A stretch of 64,000 bases of DNA from Gracilibacillus caseinilyticus (GCF_022919115.1 NZ_CP095072.1:2604001-2668000); one strand, 5' to 3'. Counted from the stretch's first letter, positions 1-8,340 are shown. Notes: generated by a model not told the origin, from the sequence alone. A program made the numbers and translations.

Positions 1-2
1 AA

Positions 3-893
3 CTTTTTACAGATCCGCTGCACATTAATAATTGGCTTGAGGTAGATGCGCCAGATAAGTGGGCTTCGATTTGCCAGGAAACACTTAACATGCTCGATGA
101 GAATAAATTGTTTTATGAAGACGCGACGCCGTTTCTGTTATTGAAAGAGCTGATTCAGGGCTTTCAGATTAACAGTTCGATTAAACACATCGTTGTCGAT
201 GAAGCACAGGATTATTCGCCATTCCAATTTGAGTTCTTAAAGCGTTTGTTCCCGGCGACTAAAATGACAGTACTAGGTGATTTTAATCAGGCGATTTTCA
301 CACATGCAAGTGAGCACGTTAATTTTGATACACTTACCAATCTTTATGGGTCTGAAAAAACTGAGTTAATTAATATCAGCCGCAGCTACCGTTCCACCAA
401 ACCGATTATCGAATTTACCCGAAGTTTAGTTCCTAATGGAGCACAGATTATCCCTTTCGAACGCGACGGTGAACGTCCTGCTTTGAAAAAAGTAACGGAT
501 TACACAGAGCTGCATGACTCGATTGCCGAGAAAGTCAGAGCATTGCGGCAGGCTGATTATCACAGTATTGCGATCATCTGCAAATCCGCTGAGGAAAGTT
601 ATCGTGCCTATGAATCTCTAGCAAGCATTGATGGGATAAAACTGTTGAAGACAACCTCTTCGGAATATGAACAGGGAGTGGTGGTTGTGCCATCCTATCT
701 CTCCAAAGGGATTGAGTTTGATGCCGTGATCATTTATGATGCTTCGGAGCATATATATAATGACGAAAGCTTGCGCAGAATTTTCTATACTGCCTGTACG
801 AGAGCGATGCATGATTTGCAGTTGTATAGTGTAGGGGAGCCGAGCAAGTTTATGCGAGATGCGTTGCGGGATGGTCTCGTCGAAACCTGTTAA
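3..893 (+). CDS. helD: HelD-type RNA polymerase recycling helicase, C-terminal part
   Basis: Superfamily 1 (UvrD/Rep-like) ATPase that in Bacillus removes stalled RNA polymerase from DNA. The reading frame is open from base 3 with no start, so the gene begins before the window and only about 296 C-terminal residues are present. Visible motifs are the Walker B/motif II VVDEAQDYS, a motif III-like LGDFNQAI, motif IV with SRSYRST, and a C-terminal segment ending in YTACTRAMH, which is motif VI. These belong to the second half of a helicase of about 770 residues. The spacing and wording fit HelD better than UvrD or PcrA. The N-terminal P-loop and the HelD-specific insertions cannot be checked here. 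A terminator follows at about 1064. Confidence 0.8.
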   Translation, partial: LFTDPLHINNWLEVDAPDKWASICQETLNMLDENKLFYEDATPFLLLKELIQGFQINSSIKHIVVDEAQDYSPFQFEFLKRLFPATKMTVLGDFNQAIFTHASEHVNFDTLTNLYGSEKTELINISRSYRSTKPIIEFTRSLVPNGAQIIPFERDGERPALKKVTDYTELHDSIAEKVRALRQADYHSIAIICKSAEESYRAYESLASIDGIKLLKTTSSEYEQGVVVVPSYLSKGIEFDAVIIYDASEHIYNDESLRRIFYTACTRAMHDLQLYSVGEPSKFMRDALRDGLVETC

Positions 894-1198
894 AATCAAT
901 TCAGTCGGAAAGTGTCTCAATGGACTTACCGGAAAATGTTACTAGAAGATATTAGCAACTTTAAAGATCTAGTAATTATCATGGCAAAAAAATTAATAGT
1001 TGTGATGTTTATTTATAGCATTGGTAAGAGGTTTCATTCAATCTTCTTAAAATAAATTATTTGAAAAGACGATCAAACAGTGATCGTCTTTTTTTAGTTG
1101 ATAATTAACATATTTATGTAATTATGTGATAAAATTGGTACGGAAGATCCTTTTCTGAGGTAGCAGTGTGAACTCAATTGGCAGAGGGAGTTCTGAGA
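894..1198. other. Intergenic stretch without a recognisable gene
   Basis: AT-rich spacer between the helicase and a small membrane protein. It holds the terminator at 1064-1095 and, just before 1199, a GAGGGAG ribosome-binding site. Only very short open frames occur and none has a convincing start signal. Confidence 0.6.
1064..1095 (+). terminator. Rho-independent terminator after the helicase
   Basis: AAAAGACGATCA and TGATCGTCTTTT form a near-perfect stem around a five-base loop, followed by a T run. It lies about 170 bases past the helicase stop. Confidence 0.85.
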
Positions 1199-1600
1199 AT
1201 GATAAAAAGAAAACTGATAACAGTCTTATTAGCAACTCCTATATCATTATGTTTTATTTTTGCAATAATATTTGGTGAATGGAAACAGCCTCGCGAATTG
1301 ATGGTGATGACTGGGACATTCAGTTTGTGGATCTCACCAATTATATTAGTGTACGGGGTTCCAGTGACATTTTTGTCCGATTATTTATGTAAACGATTTA
1401 CTGAAAATCTGCGGACTTTGTTTGCATTTCTTATACATATCTTTTTTGGTATATTGTTTGGATTACTATTTCCGATGGGTACAACGCAGTTTTCCTTGTT
1501 AGGAGTAGAGATAAATTTTGCTACGCTCTTTGCCTCTATTACAGCTATTTTCTTTTGGATGATAGATGAGGTGATAAGAAGGGTGATACGCTCAAAATAA
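1199..1600 (+). CDS. Small integral membrane protein, function unknown
   Basis: A protein of 133 residues with four hydrophobic segments (about residues 7-25, 36-56, 74-93 and 99-122 from the chosen start) and basic ends. The ATG at 1199 is chosen because GAGGGAG stands 8 bases upstream; an in-frame TTG at 1178 has no such signal. I recognise no family. It is monocistronic or leads weakly into the Nudix gene 77 bases downstream. Confidence 0.6.
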   Translation: MIKRKLITVLLATPISLCFIFAIIFGEWKQPRELMVMTGTFSLWISPIILVYGVPVTFLSDYLCKRFTENLRTLFAFLIHIFFGILFGLLFPMGTTQFSLLGVEINFATLFASITAIFFWMIDEVIRRVIRSK

Positions 1601-1677
1601 CTTACTAGTATTTTTAAAATTATCAACATACATCGTAAATTAATGTATAGAGAATGATGTGGAAAGGACAATCAAAA

Positions 1678-2145
1678 ATGGAATACATAAAACATGTAAG
1701 ATCAATGGTCGGAAATGAAAAAATATTGATGGTAGTAGCAGGCGCAATTGTTTTTGATGAAGAAGACAGAGTACTGCTGCAGCAACGTTCCGATAACGGA
1801 CAATGGGGATTTCCAGGTGGATTTATGGATCTAGGGGAAAGTGTTCAAGATGCTGCAAAAAGAGAGGTTAATGAGGAGACAGGACTTTATTTAGAAGAAA
1901 TGGAGTTGTTTGCGATTTATTCCGGTCCGCAATATGACAAAACATTCTCGAACGGTGATCAGGTATCACTAGTTTTAATATCATTTATTTGTAAGCGGTA
2001 TAGTGGTGAACTCATCAAAAGTAACAGTGAATCCCTACAAAATAAATTCTGCTCATTGCAAAACTTGCCGGACAATATATTTACAGAACATAGGATGATA
2101 ATCGATGATTTATTATCGAACAAAACGCTGCCGATTATTGGCTGA
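1678..2145 (+). CDS. Nudix hydrolase 1
   Basis: Nudix hydrolases cleave nucleoside diphosphates linked to another moiety and need Mg2+. The protein has about 155 residues. The Nudix box is intact: GGFMDLGESV, then a spacer, then REVNEETGL, giving the G-x5-E-x7-RE-x2-EE-x-G pattern with the metal-binding glutamates. The start at 1678 follows GGAAAGGA by about 9 bases; an ATG-ATG at 1654 lacks a binding site. It is the first gene of a tight run, with only 14 bases to the kinase-like gene that follows. The substrate cannot be told from sequence; ADP-ribose or dinucleotide-type substrates are usual for this size. Confidence 0.85.
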   Translation: MEYIKHVRSMVGNEKILMVVAGAIVFDEEDRVLLQQRSDNGQWGFPGGFMDLGESVQDAAKREVNEETGLYLEEMELFAIYSGPQYDKTFSNGDQVSLVLISFICKRYSGELIKSNSESLQNKFCSLQNLPDNIFTEHRMIIDDLLSNKTLPIIG

Positions 2146-2159
2146 CGTGGAGGTTTTAT

Positions 2160-3032
2160 ATGAACAAGTGTGTGACGTTAGACAAGGTATCCTTCCAGCT
2201 TAAAGAAGACCATAACTTTGACTGGTTAACTGCTTTAGGAGAAGTCTTTTCTGTATTTGATGAACAAGATTCAGGAAATATTTGCTTCGGCATTGAACAA
2301 GACGGGGTTAAAAAATTCGTAAAGTATGCTGGCGCTAGAACAAAAGAATATAGTGGACTACCGGAAGATGCTGTCACAAGATTGAAGGATTCGGTAGCTG
2401 CTTATGAAAATTTACAGCACAAACACCTTGTGAAGCTGATGGATCATTTCGAAGTGGAACAAGGCTATGCATTAGTATTTGATTGGTTTGATGGTGAATG
2501 TCTACACTCTCCTTGGTCTTTTCCTCCACCAGATAAATATTCTCATCCTGATTCACCTTATTTCCCTTTTAAACAATTGCCGGTTAAACAACGATTAGAT
2601 GCTTTCCAAAGCATCTTAGCATTTCATGTCAATGTCGAAAAACAACAATTTGTTGCAGTCGATTTTTATGATGGCAGCATTTTGTATGATTTTAAAAACA
2701 ATGTAACGAAATTTTGTGACATTGATTTATATAAACAAAAACCGTTTAAAAATAACATGGGAAGACTGTGGGGATCATCGCGATTTATGTCACCAGAAGA
2801 ATTCAAAATGGGTGCAGCTATCGATGAAAGAACGAATGTATTTAATATGGGGGCCATTGCTTTTGGCTTACTGGGTGGTGAACTGGATCGTTCCTTTCCA
2901 AAGTGGGATACAAGTCAAGAACGGTATGATATCGCAAGCAAGGCTGTTAATCCGGATAGAGTGGAACGGTACGCAACAGTGGAGGAATTATACAATGATT
3001 GGGAGTTAACAACAACCTCTGAGCGTATGTAA
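2160..3032 (+). CDS. Protein-kinase-like fold protein
   Basis: A 290-residue protein that reads like a small Hanks-type kinase domain. FVKYAGA (Lys55) fits the ATP-binding lysine. Glu83 in YENLQHKHL fits the helix-C glutamate. LVFDWFDGE (about 106-113) fits the hinge. VAVDFYDGSIL (166-175) stands where HRDLKPxN is expected, and CDIDL (186-190) stands for DFG. SRFMSPEEF (207-215) fits the APE region, and TNVFNMGAIAFGLL fits the helix-F segment. The His-Arg of HRD and the usual Asn are changed, so it may be an atypical kinase or a small-molecule kinase rather than a protein kinase. It lies between two Nudix genes in the same run, which suggests small-molecule phosphate chemistry; that is inference. 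There is no signal peptide or membrane segment. Confidence 0.65.
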   Translation: MNKCVTLDKVSFQLKEDHNFDWLTALGEVFSVFDEQDSGNICFGIEQDGVKKFVKYAGARTKEYSGLPEDAVTRLKDSVAAYENLQHKHLVKLMDHFEVEQGYALVFDWFDGECLHSPWSFPPPDKYSHPDSPYFPFKQLPVKQRLDAFQSILAFHVNVEKQQFVAVDFYDGSILYDFKNNVTKFCDIDLYKQKPFKNNMGRLWGSSRFMSPEEFKMGAAIDERTNVFNMGAIAFGLLGGELDRSFPKWDTSQERYDIASKAVNPDRVERYATVEELYNDWELTTTSERM

Positions 3033-3064
3033 CTCAAATTATCAGTGTGAAGGAGTTTTTAGTC

Positions 3065-3505
3065 ATGCGAAACTGGTTCGGTGCGTCAGGTGTATGTATC
3101 AATGAAGAAAATAAATTACTTATGGTGTTACAAGGCAAGCCAGAGGAAGTTAAAAAATGGTCAGTACCATCTGGCGGATTAGAGGAAAAGGAATCATTTG
3201 CAGAATGCTGTAGAAGAGAAGTGAGCGAAGAAACAGGATTTATTGTAGAGACAGGTGATAAATTACAGGTGAAGAAAGGTGAAAATAAGGAAATTGGGAT
3301 AACGTTTGAAGTGCATTATTTTTTAGTGGGCATTTTCGGTGGGGAAAGAATGATGCAAGATCCAGATCATTTAATCTACGATATTGACTGGGAAAGTATA
3401 GATGAGCTGAAGGAATTAGATTTAAGTTTTCCGGAAGATCGAGATTTTTTAATTGATTGTATCGAAAGGTTTAGAGCTGGGGAAGGTTTACATTTAAGGA
3501 GTTAA
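3065..3505 (+). CDS. Nudix hydrolase 2
   Basis: A protein of about 146 residues with an intact Nudix box (GGLEEKESF followed by REVSEETGF). It is only distantly similar to the first Nudix protein of the same run, so it is not a recent duplicate. The ATG at 3065 is preceded by AAGGAG at a 9-base distance; the upstream in-frame GTG at 3047 overlaps that signal and is rejected. Only 4 bases separate its stop from the formamidase-like gene, so the two are probably co-translated. The substrate is unknown. Confidence 0.85.
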   Translation: MRNWFGASGVCINEENKLLMVLQGKPEEVKKWSVPSGGLEEKESFAECCRREVSEETGFIVETGDKLQVKKGENKEIGITFEVHYFLVGIFGGERMMQDPDHLIYDIDWESIDELKELDLSFPEDRDFLIDCIERFRAGEGLHLRS

Positions 3506-3509
3506 GCAT

Positions 3510-4439
3510 ATGGCTATTCATTATATAAATCCAAGTAAAGAAACGCTTCATGGTTCTTTTTCGAAAGACTTCAAGCCAGTACTTACCATAAATTCCGGGG
3601 ACACAGTACGTTACGCTACGCTTGATGCGTTATGGGGTCTGGAACCATTTAAGGAGCAAAAAAGAAGAGTTTTTGAACCGAAAGACTCTATGCGTGATCA
3701 GGGCCATGCTCTCTGTGGTCCCATCGCCATTAACGGAGCAGAGCCGGGGATGGTTCTCCAAGTGAACATAAACGAAATTCGCCCATCCTCCTGGGGGTGG
3801 AGCTTTGCTGGCGGTCCATCCCGTGTGAAGAAACGTCTCGGAATAGAGGATCAAGAAGTGTATCACTTGAACTGGTCGTTAGATGTCGAACAAAGGCTGG
3901 GTACGAGCCAGGAGAATCACATGATATCGTTAAGTCCTTTTATGGGGACGATGGGAATGCCACCAAACAAATCTGGCATACATTCTACCATTCCACCTCG
4001 GTTTTGTGGAGGTAATATGGACTGTAAAGAGTTAGTCGCGGGAAGCACCATATATTTACCTATCCCTGTTTCAGGTGGATTGTTTTCAGTTGGAGACGGA
4101 CATGCAGCACAAGGAGATGGAGAAATAAGTACTCAGGCCGTGGAATGCCCAATGGACCTGGTCGATTTAACGTTCACACTTTGTAAGAATAAGACCTTAA
4201 CCATGCCACGTGCGCAGACCCCAAATAGCTGGATTATTTTCGGTTTTCATGAAGATTTAGAGGAAGCGTGCATGATTGCTCTAGATGGCATGTTAGACCT
4301 GATGCAGGAACTCTATGAATTTGAACGAAAAGAAGCTTATACACTTGCCAGCATTGTGGTGGACCTGCGCATTACCCAAATTGTAAATGGGGTAAAAGGG
4401 GTACATGCGGTATTGCCACACGAGGCAATACAGAAGTGA
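3510..4439 (+). CDS. Acetamidase/formamidase family protein
   Basis: FmdA/AmdA-family cytosolic amidase, expected to hydrolyse formamide, acetamide or a related short amide to the acid and ammonia. The length, 309 residues, is typical of the shorter bacterial members. Family signatures are GHALCGPIAINGAEPGMVL in the N-terminal third, a metal-site-like GDGHAAQGDGEIS near residue 195, and the C-terminal QIVNGVKGVHAVLP. No transporter or urea-type genes lie nearby. Its partners are a Nudix gene 4 bases upstream and a DUF692-like gene 27 bases downstream, which argues for a specific amide intermediate rather than bulk acetamide use (inference). Confidence 0.88.
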   Translation: MAIHYINPSKETLHGSFSKDFKPVLTINSGDTVRYATLDALWGLEPFKEQKRRVFEPKDSMRDQGHALCGPIAINGAEPGMVLQVNINEIRPSSWGWSFAGGPSRVKKRLGIEDQEVYHLNWSLDVEQRLGTSQENHMISLSPFMGTMGMPPNKSGIHSTIPPRFCGGNMDCKELVAGSTIYLPIPVSGGLFSVGDGHAAQGDGEISTQAVECPMDLVDLTFTLCKNKTLTMPRAQTPNSWIIFGFHEDLEEACMIALDGMLDLMQELYEFERKEAYTLASIVVDLRITQIVNGVKGVHAVLPHEAIQK

Positions 4440-4466
4440 ATTTGTTTTGGAGGAGGAGAAGAAAAA

Positions 4467-5276
4467 ATGAAGCTAGCTGTTAATTATTCTGAAGAGGCTG
4501 AAAGATTGGTAAGTGATTCTTTAGTGGAAATAGATTTGTTTAAATGCCCAGACTTTAGTAGGGAATGGATTGATCATGCAGAAAAGACCATTCCATGTTA
4601 TATACACTTTGGATTAAATGCCGGTGATCGACAAATGGACAAAGTAAATTGGGAAAAGGTTAAAGAATTAAGAGAGCAGTCCAAAACACCGTACGTTAAT
4701 GTGCATGCTGTTGCATTTGCAAAGGATTATCCGAATACAGATATTTTTTCAACGAGCCCTTCTGTGGTTAATGGAATAGTAGATGCAGTCGTACGGGATA
4801 TAGAAATCGTTGCCGAAAAAGTAGGTATGGAAAACGTCATAATGGAAAATATTGTTTGCAGAGGTCAAGGAGAGAATACGATGCAGGCAATAATAGATCC
4901 AACGATCATTAGTGAAATTGTTCATCAGACGGGTTGTGGACTTTTGCTAGATACAGCTCACGCCCAACTGACTTCCAAATGCCTTGGTTATGATGTGAAA
5001 GAATACATTTCACAATTCCCTGTTAAACAGCTTAAAGAACTTCATATTACCGGGATACAAGCAGATGAAGAGGGGCGTCTTCGTGACAGCATGTCGATGA
5101 CCAAAGATGATTGGGAGTTGGCTCGATGGGTTATGCAGCGAATAAAAGATGGAGACTGGCAAGAGCCATGGGTGGTATCGTTGGAATACGGTGGTGTTGG
5201 ACCAAAATTCGAATGGCGATCAGATCAGGATGTTTTAATCGAACAAGTGCCAATGTTATGTGATTTAGTGAAATAA
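4467..5276 (+). CDS. DUF692/MNIO-like TIM-barrel protein
   Basis: A 269-residue soluble protein with a TIM-barrel pattern. It matches the general form of DUF692 proteins, the multinuclear non-haem iron oxidases (MNIO) that modify peptides or small molecules. Candidate metal-ligand or active-site stretches are VNVHAVAF (His near 78), IMENIVCR (Glu near 128), GLLLDTAHAQ (Asp and His near 160), LKELHITGI (His near 191) and VSLEYGG (Glu near 240). A GGAGGAGG ribosome-binding site precedes it. It is the last gene of a five-gene run. No short peptide gene or RiPP leader was found beside it. A sugar-phosphate isomerase/epimerase-type barrel is the main alternative. Confidence 0.6.
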   Translation: MKLAVNYSEEAERLVSDSLVEIDLFKCPDFSREWIDHAEKTIPCYIHFGLNAGDRQMDKVNWEKVKELREQSKTPYVNVHAVAFAKDYPNTDIFSTSPSVVNGIVDAVVRDIEIVAEKVGMENVIMENIVCRGQGENTMQAIIDPTIISEIVHQTGCGLLLDTAHAQLTSKCLGYDVKEYISQFPVKQLKELHITGIQADEEGRLRDSMSMTKDDWELARWVMQRIKDGDWQEPWVVSLEYGGVGPKFEWRSDQDVLIEQVPMLCDLVK

Positions 5277-5371
5277 ATGGATGCTTTCATATTTTTTGTA
5301 CGGTAGGAAAGTATAAAATTTTAACAATGAAGAAGCCCGACGTAGTGAAAATTTAGCATGTACCAAGTATA

Positions 5372-5421
5372 AGAAAAACTTCGGCACTCGCTAATAGACG
5401 AGGCGAATGCCGAGTTTTTCT
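5372..5421 (+). terminator. Terminator of the Nudix-to-MNIO run
   Basis: An imperfect but long inverted repeat (AAAAACTTCGGCACTCGC paired with GCGAATGCCGAGTTTTT) ends in a T run. It closes the 1678-5276 gene run and separates it from the HAD gene. Confidence 0.8.
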
Positions 5422-5455
5422 AATATGATCTGTAACAGTAGAGGGGGATTAGTCA

Positions 5456-6292
5456 ATGAACAAGTTGTATATCTCTGACTTAGACGGAACTTTATTAAAT
5501 AATGATGCCAGAATTTCAGATTTCACTAAGAAAACATTAATAGATTTACTTGCAAATGGTTTGGATTTTACGATTGCCAGTGCAAGAAGTATACATTCAA
5601 TCAAGCATATTCTCGGAGAACTGCCTTTTAAACTTCCTGTTATCGAGTTTAATGGAGCTTATATATCCAATTATGAAACCGGCCAGCACGAAATCGTGAA
5701 TAATATTGAAAAAGCCCTTCTGATTGAGTTGTATTCTGAGTTACAAAATTGTGATTGTACGCCTTTTATTTCTTCATTTGATGGAAGGGACGACTGTCTA
5801 TACTATGATATTCCAACCAATGATGGCATGAATTATTATTTGAACGCAAGACAACAGGCGAAGGATAAAAGGCTGAGGGAAGGTTTCGATGTAAAACAGA
5901 TTTTTTCTGAACAAGTCGTCTGTTTAACTTTTATACATAGACAAGACAGCTTGCAAGACTTTTACTTTAAAATAAAGGAGAAGTTCGGCGAATTTATTGA
6001 AGTACATTTTTTTGAACATTTATATTCACCAGGATGGTATTGGTTCACCATTCATGATAAGCGAGCGACAAAAGATCAGGCAATAAAAGTGCTCCAGAAG
6101 CAATATGGTCTGAGTGCTTCCTATTTAACGGTGTTTGGAGACGAATCGAATGATATAAAGATGTTCAAGGCAGCGGATCAAGCAGTGGCAGTAAAAAATG
6201 CAATAGCAGACCTGAATGAGGTTGCCACTTCGTTTATTGGAACTAATGAGGACGATAGTGTAGTGAAGTACATTTTGAGTGATAGATTGTAA
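5456..6292 (+). CDS. Cof-type HAD phosphatase
   Basis: HAD-superfamily subclass IIB phosphatase of 278 residues, cytosolic, probably acting on a sugar phosphate or flavin-pathway phosphate. Motif I is ISDLDGTLL at residues 6-14 with the nucleophile Asp8 and acid/base Asp10. Motif III includes the Lys of KDQAIKVL. Motif IV is GDESNDIKMF with the Mg-binding acidic residues. The start has GAGGGGG upstream. A second Cof-type gene at 50015 is the positional match of yitU and is clearly different. Confidence 0.85.
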   Translation: MNKLYISDLDGTLLNNDARISDFTKKTLIDLLANGLDFTIASARSIHSIKHILGELPFKLPVIEFNGAYISNYETGQHEIVNNIEKALLIELYSELQNCDCTPFISSFDGRDDCLYYDIPTNDGMNYYLNARQQAKDKRLREGFDVKQIFSEQVVCLTFIHRQDSLQDFYFKIKEKFGEFIEVHFFEHLYSPGWYWFTIHDKRATKDQAIKVLQKQYGLSASYLTVFGDESNDIKMFKAADQAVAVKNAIADLNEVATSFIGTNEDDSVVKYILSDRL

Positions 6293-6364
6293 GGGACAAG
6301 AACTGTGCCGATATTATGAGAGTTTTTAGAAAGATGAAATGGAATAGGTTAAATGGAGGTAGGT

Positions 6365-6697
6365 ATGTTGAATTTAGTAAGAACGATACAGAAAAAGTTT
6401 AGAGAGCGAAATAAGACATTTTTAGCTTTGGATATTTTTTTTAGCGGTTTAACAATCTTCTTTGCTCTTCGAGTACTATTCGAATCTATATCGGCTTTGT
6501 CAAGTTCAGATGTGTCAACTGATTATTCCACTTCATTGATGATTGGTATGTCCTTTTGCTTAGGGTTAACGTTTGTTGTACGGGTTGTTGAAATGATCGT
6601 AACTCGTAAGAAAGAATATTTCAAATTGCTCCTATTATCAACGATTTTTATTCTCGCTGTAACTGTGTATATGTTTTTACTAGAATACATTCTTTGA
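6365..6697 (+). CDS. Small membrane protein, function unknown
   Basis: A protein of 110 residues. A basic N-terminus (about 20 residues) is followed by three hydrophobic segments (about 20-40, 56-76 and 85-107). GGAGGTAGGT stands directly upstream of the ATG at 6365; an earlier ATG at 6353 overlaps that signal. No family was recognised. Confidence 0.6.
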   Translation: MLNLVRTIQKKFRERNKTFLALDIFFSGLTIFFALRVLFESISALSSSDVSTDYSTSLMIGMSFCLGLTFVVRVVEMIVTRKKEYFKLLLLSTIFILAVTVYMFLLEYIL

Positions 6698-6756
6698 TGT
6701 GGCCCAAATTCGGAAAGCATGGTTGTAAATGGAACAATTTTTTAAGGAGAATAGCT

Positions 6757-7215
6757 ATGCCTGTAATAATACATCAGCAATTTATTGAAGCATCGGTAGA
6801 AAGGTGCTTTGATCTAGTAAGAAATGTAGATATCCATACACAAACGACTTTGAAGACAAAGGAAAGAGCTGTTGGCGGAGTAACGGAAGGGCTATTAGAG
6901 CAGGGTGATACCGTTACCTGGGAAGCGGTTCATTTCGGTGTGAAGCAAAGACTGACAGCTAAAGTAACAGTAATGGAGAGGCCTCATCAATTTGTAGATG
7001 TTATGGTAAAAGGAGCTTTCCAATCCTTTACTCATACACACGAATTTATCGAAAAAGAAGATGGCACTGTCATGATTGATCGATTCCAATATAAGTCACC
7101 AATTGGTTTCATTGGCGTTTTAGCTGACAAGTTATTTTTAGAGAAATATATGCGCGGATTTATTGTATCTCGGGCAAGGGCACTGAAGAAGATTGCTGAA
7201 TGTTCATGCATGTAA
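6757..7215 (+). CDS. SRPBCC (START/polyketide-cyclase fold) protein
   Basis: A soluble protein of 152 residues. The opening IIHQQFIEASVERCFDLVRNVD, which starts a strand and a long helix, and the later THTHEFIEKEDGTVMIDRFQY pattern are typical of the SRPBCC ligand-binding fold, of the subtype often annotated as a cell-division-inhibitor-like or cyclase/dehydrase protein. The ligand is unknown. AAGGAGA stands 6 bases before the ATG at 6757, which decides the start over upstream in-frame ATGs. The gene is followed within 25 bases by a membrane protein gene. Confidence 0.75.
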   Translation: MPVIIHQQFIEASVERCFDLVRNVDIHTQTTLKTKERAVGGVTEGLLEQGDTVTWEAVHFGVKQRLTAKVTVMERPHQFVDVMVKGAFQSFTHTHEFIEKEDGTVMIDRFQYKSPIGFIGVLADKLFLEKYMRGFIVSRARALKKIAECSCM

Positions 7216-7240
7216 AATATTGTTGAAAGGGTGCGGTTGG

Positions 7241-7531
7241 ATGGCATTTGTTGTAGGGTATGGTGTTGCGATTCTTGGGGCGATTTTTGCTTATCTGCTG
7301 AGCGAGAATAAGTCTAAGAAAAGCAAATATATTATTTGGGGAATCGCTCTTATGGTAGCAATATCGCCATTTTTATCCTTTGCTGTCGGTTTGACATATG
7401 CATCTCTAGTAGAAAACGGCTGGGCCATACTTGGTATATTTTCGATATTGTTTCCTATAGGATTTGTATCAGGACTGATCATGCTTTTGAAGGGAATATT
7501 TAAAAAGGAAAAAGCAGAGGAACATCTTTAG
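7241..7531 (+). CDS. Small membrane protein, function unknown
   Basis: A protein of 96 residues with three hydrophobic segments (about 1-18, 28-52 and 58-82) and a lysine-rich C-terminal tail. The start at 7241 is chosen from GAAAGGG about 10 bases upstream. It follows the SRPBCC gene at 25 bases and may be co-transcribed. No family was recognised. Confidence 0.55.
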   Translation: MAFVVGYGVAILGAIFAYLLSENKSKKSKYIIWGIALMVAISPFLSFAVGLTYASLVENGWAILGIFSILFPIGFVSGLIMLLKGIFKKEKAEEHL

Positions 7532-7571
7532 CGATTTCTTAACAGAATAGTTACACTGGAGGAGGCTTTTG

Positions 7572-7728
7572 ATGGACTGGAACTGGCAAGATTCCGAAAG
7601 AATTAGACCTCTCAGAAGAAACAAATTAATAATTACACTTGGAACAACCTATTATCGATACTGATGATGTACAATCCGCTGCTTGCTTATCAGAGTGAGG
7701 TTGATAATCTGTAACCAATTATATTATT
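7572..7728 (+). pseudogene. Remnant with a strong ribosome-binding site
   Basis: A strong GGAGGAGG signal at about 7559 leads into an ATG at 7572, but the frame stops after 30 codons (opening MDWNWQDSER). Short open pieces in other frames continue to about 7728. A strong start signal in front of such a short product suggests the decayed 5' end of a lost gene. A genuine 30-residue peptide cannot be excluded. Confidence 0.3.
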
Positions 7729-7766
7729 CTATCTATTATAAAAAATGTGTAAAGGAATGAGCGCTC

Positions 7767-8324
7767 ATGAAATTTGTGTTAGTATTCGGTCCCCAGGCAG
7801 TTGAGAAAATGACAGTAGGGCAAGAACTGTCGAGCATAACGGATCTGAAACTATTCCACAACCACATGACGATTGATATGCTTGTACCATTTTTCGATTT
7901 TGGACCTGACATGTGGAAATTATCAACGCTGTTTCGGGAGGAGATTTTTAAGCATTATGCCAAAGGTGATAAGTATGGCATGATCTTTACATATGTCTGG
8001 GCATTTAATGAAAGAGAAGATAGGGAGTGTGTTGAGAATATTTGCAACATTTTTAGCTCACAAGGTGGTGACATTTATTTTGTGGAATTAGAAGCAAATG
8101 TAGAAGAACGGCTTAAACGAAATAAAACACCTAATCGCCTGGAACAAAAGCCGAGGAAGAGAAATATAAAACAATCCGAAGAAAATTTACTGAACAGTAT
8201 GGATACATATCGATTGAATTCAGAGCAAGGAGAAATAAAACAGGAAAATTATGTGAGAATAAACAATACAAATTTGAGTGCTGATGAAGTGGCTCGCATG
8301 ATAAAAAAAGAATTCATGTTATAA
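7767..8324 (+). CDS. P-loop NTPase (kinase-like) with altered Walker A
   Basis: A small ATPase or kinase-like protein of 185 residues. It opens with a strand and the P-loop FGPQAVEKMTVGQEL (residues 7-21), then LKLFHNHMTID, which is typical of a family of shikimate-kinase-sized P-loop proteins. The family usually has Gly before the Lys (xxGKMT); here that position is Glu13, which may damage nucleotide binding. The second half is charged and carries the IYFVELEANVEERLKRN segment where a lid or Walker B strand is expected. The gene is 16 bases upstream of a HAD gene and the two are probably co-transcribed with a GNAT gene. The substrate is unknown. Confidence 0.65.
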   Translation: MKFVLVFGPQAVEKMTVGQELSSITDLKLFHNHMTIDMLVPFFDFGPDMWKLSTLFREEIFKHYAKGDKYGMIFTYVWAFNEREDRECVENICNIFSSQGGDIYFVELEANVEERLKRNKTPNRLEQKPRKRNIKQSEENLLNSMDTYRLNSEQGEIKQENYVRINNTNLSADEVARMIKKEFML

Positions 8325-8340
8325 AGGAGCTTTATGCTTA

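Noticed and set aside
894..1063. A 24-codon frame (MAKKLIVV start) after the helicase gene
   Set aside because: Too short and without a ribosome-binding site.
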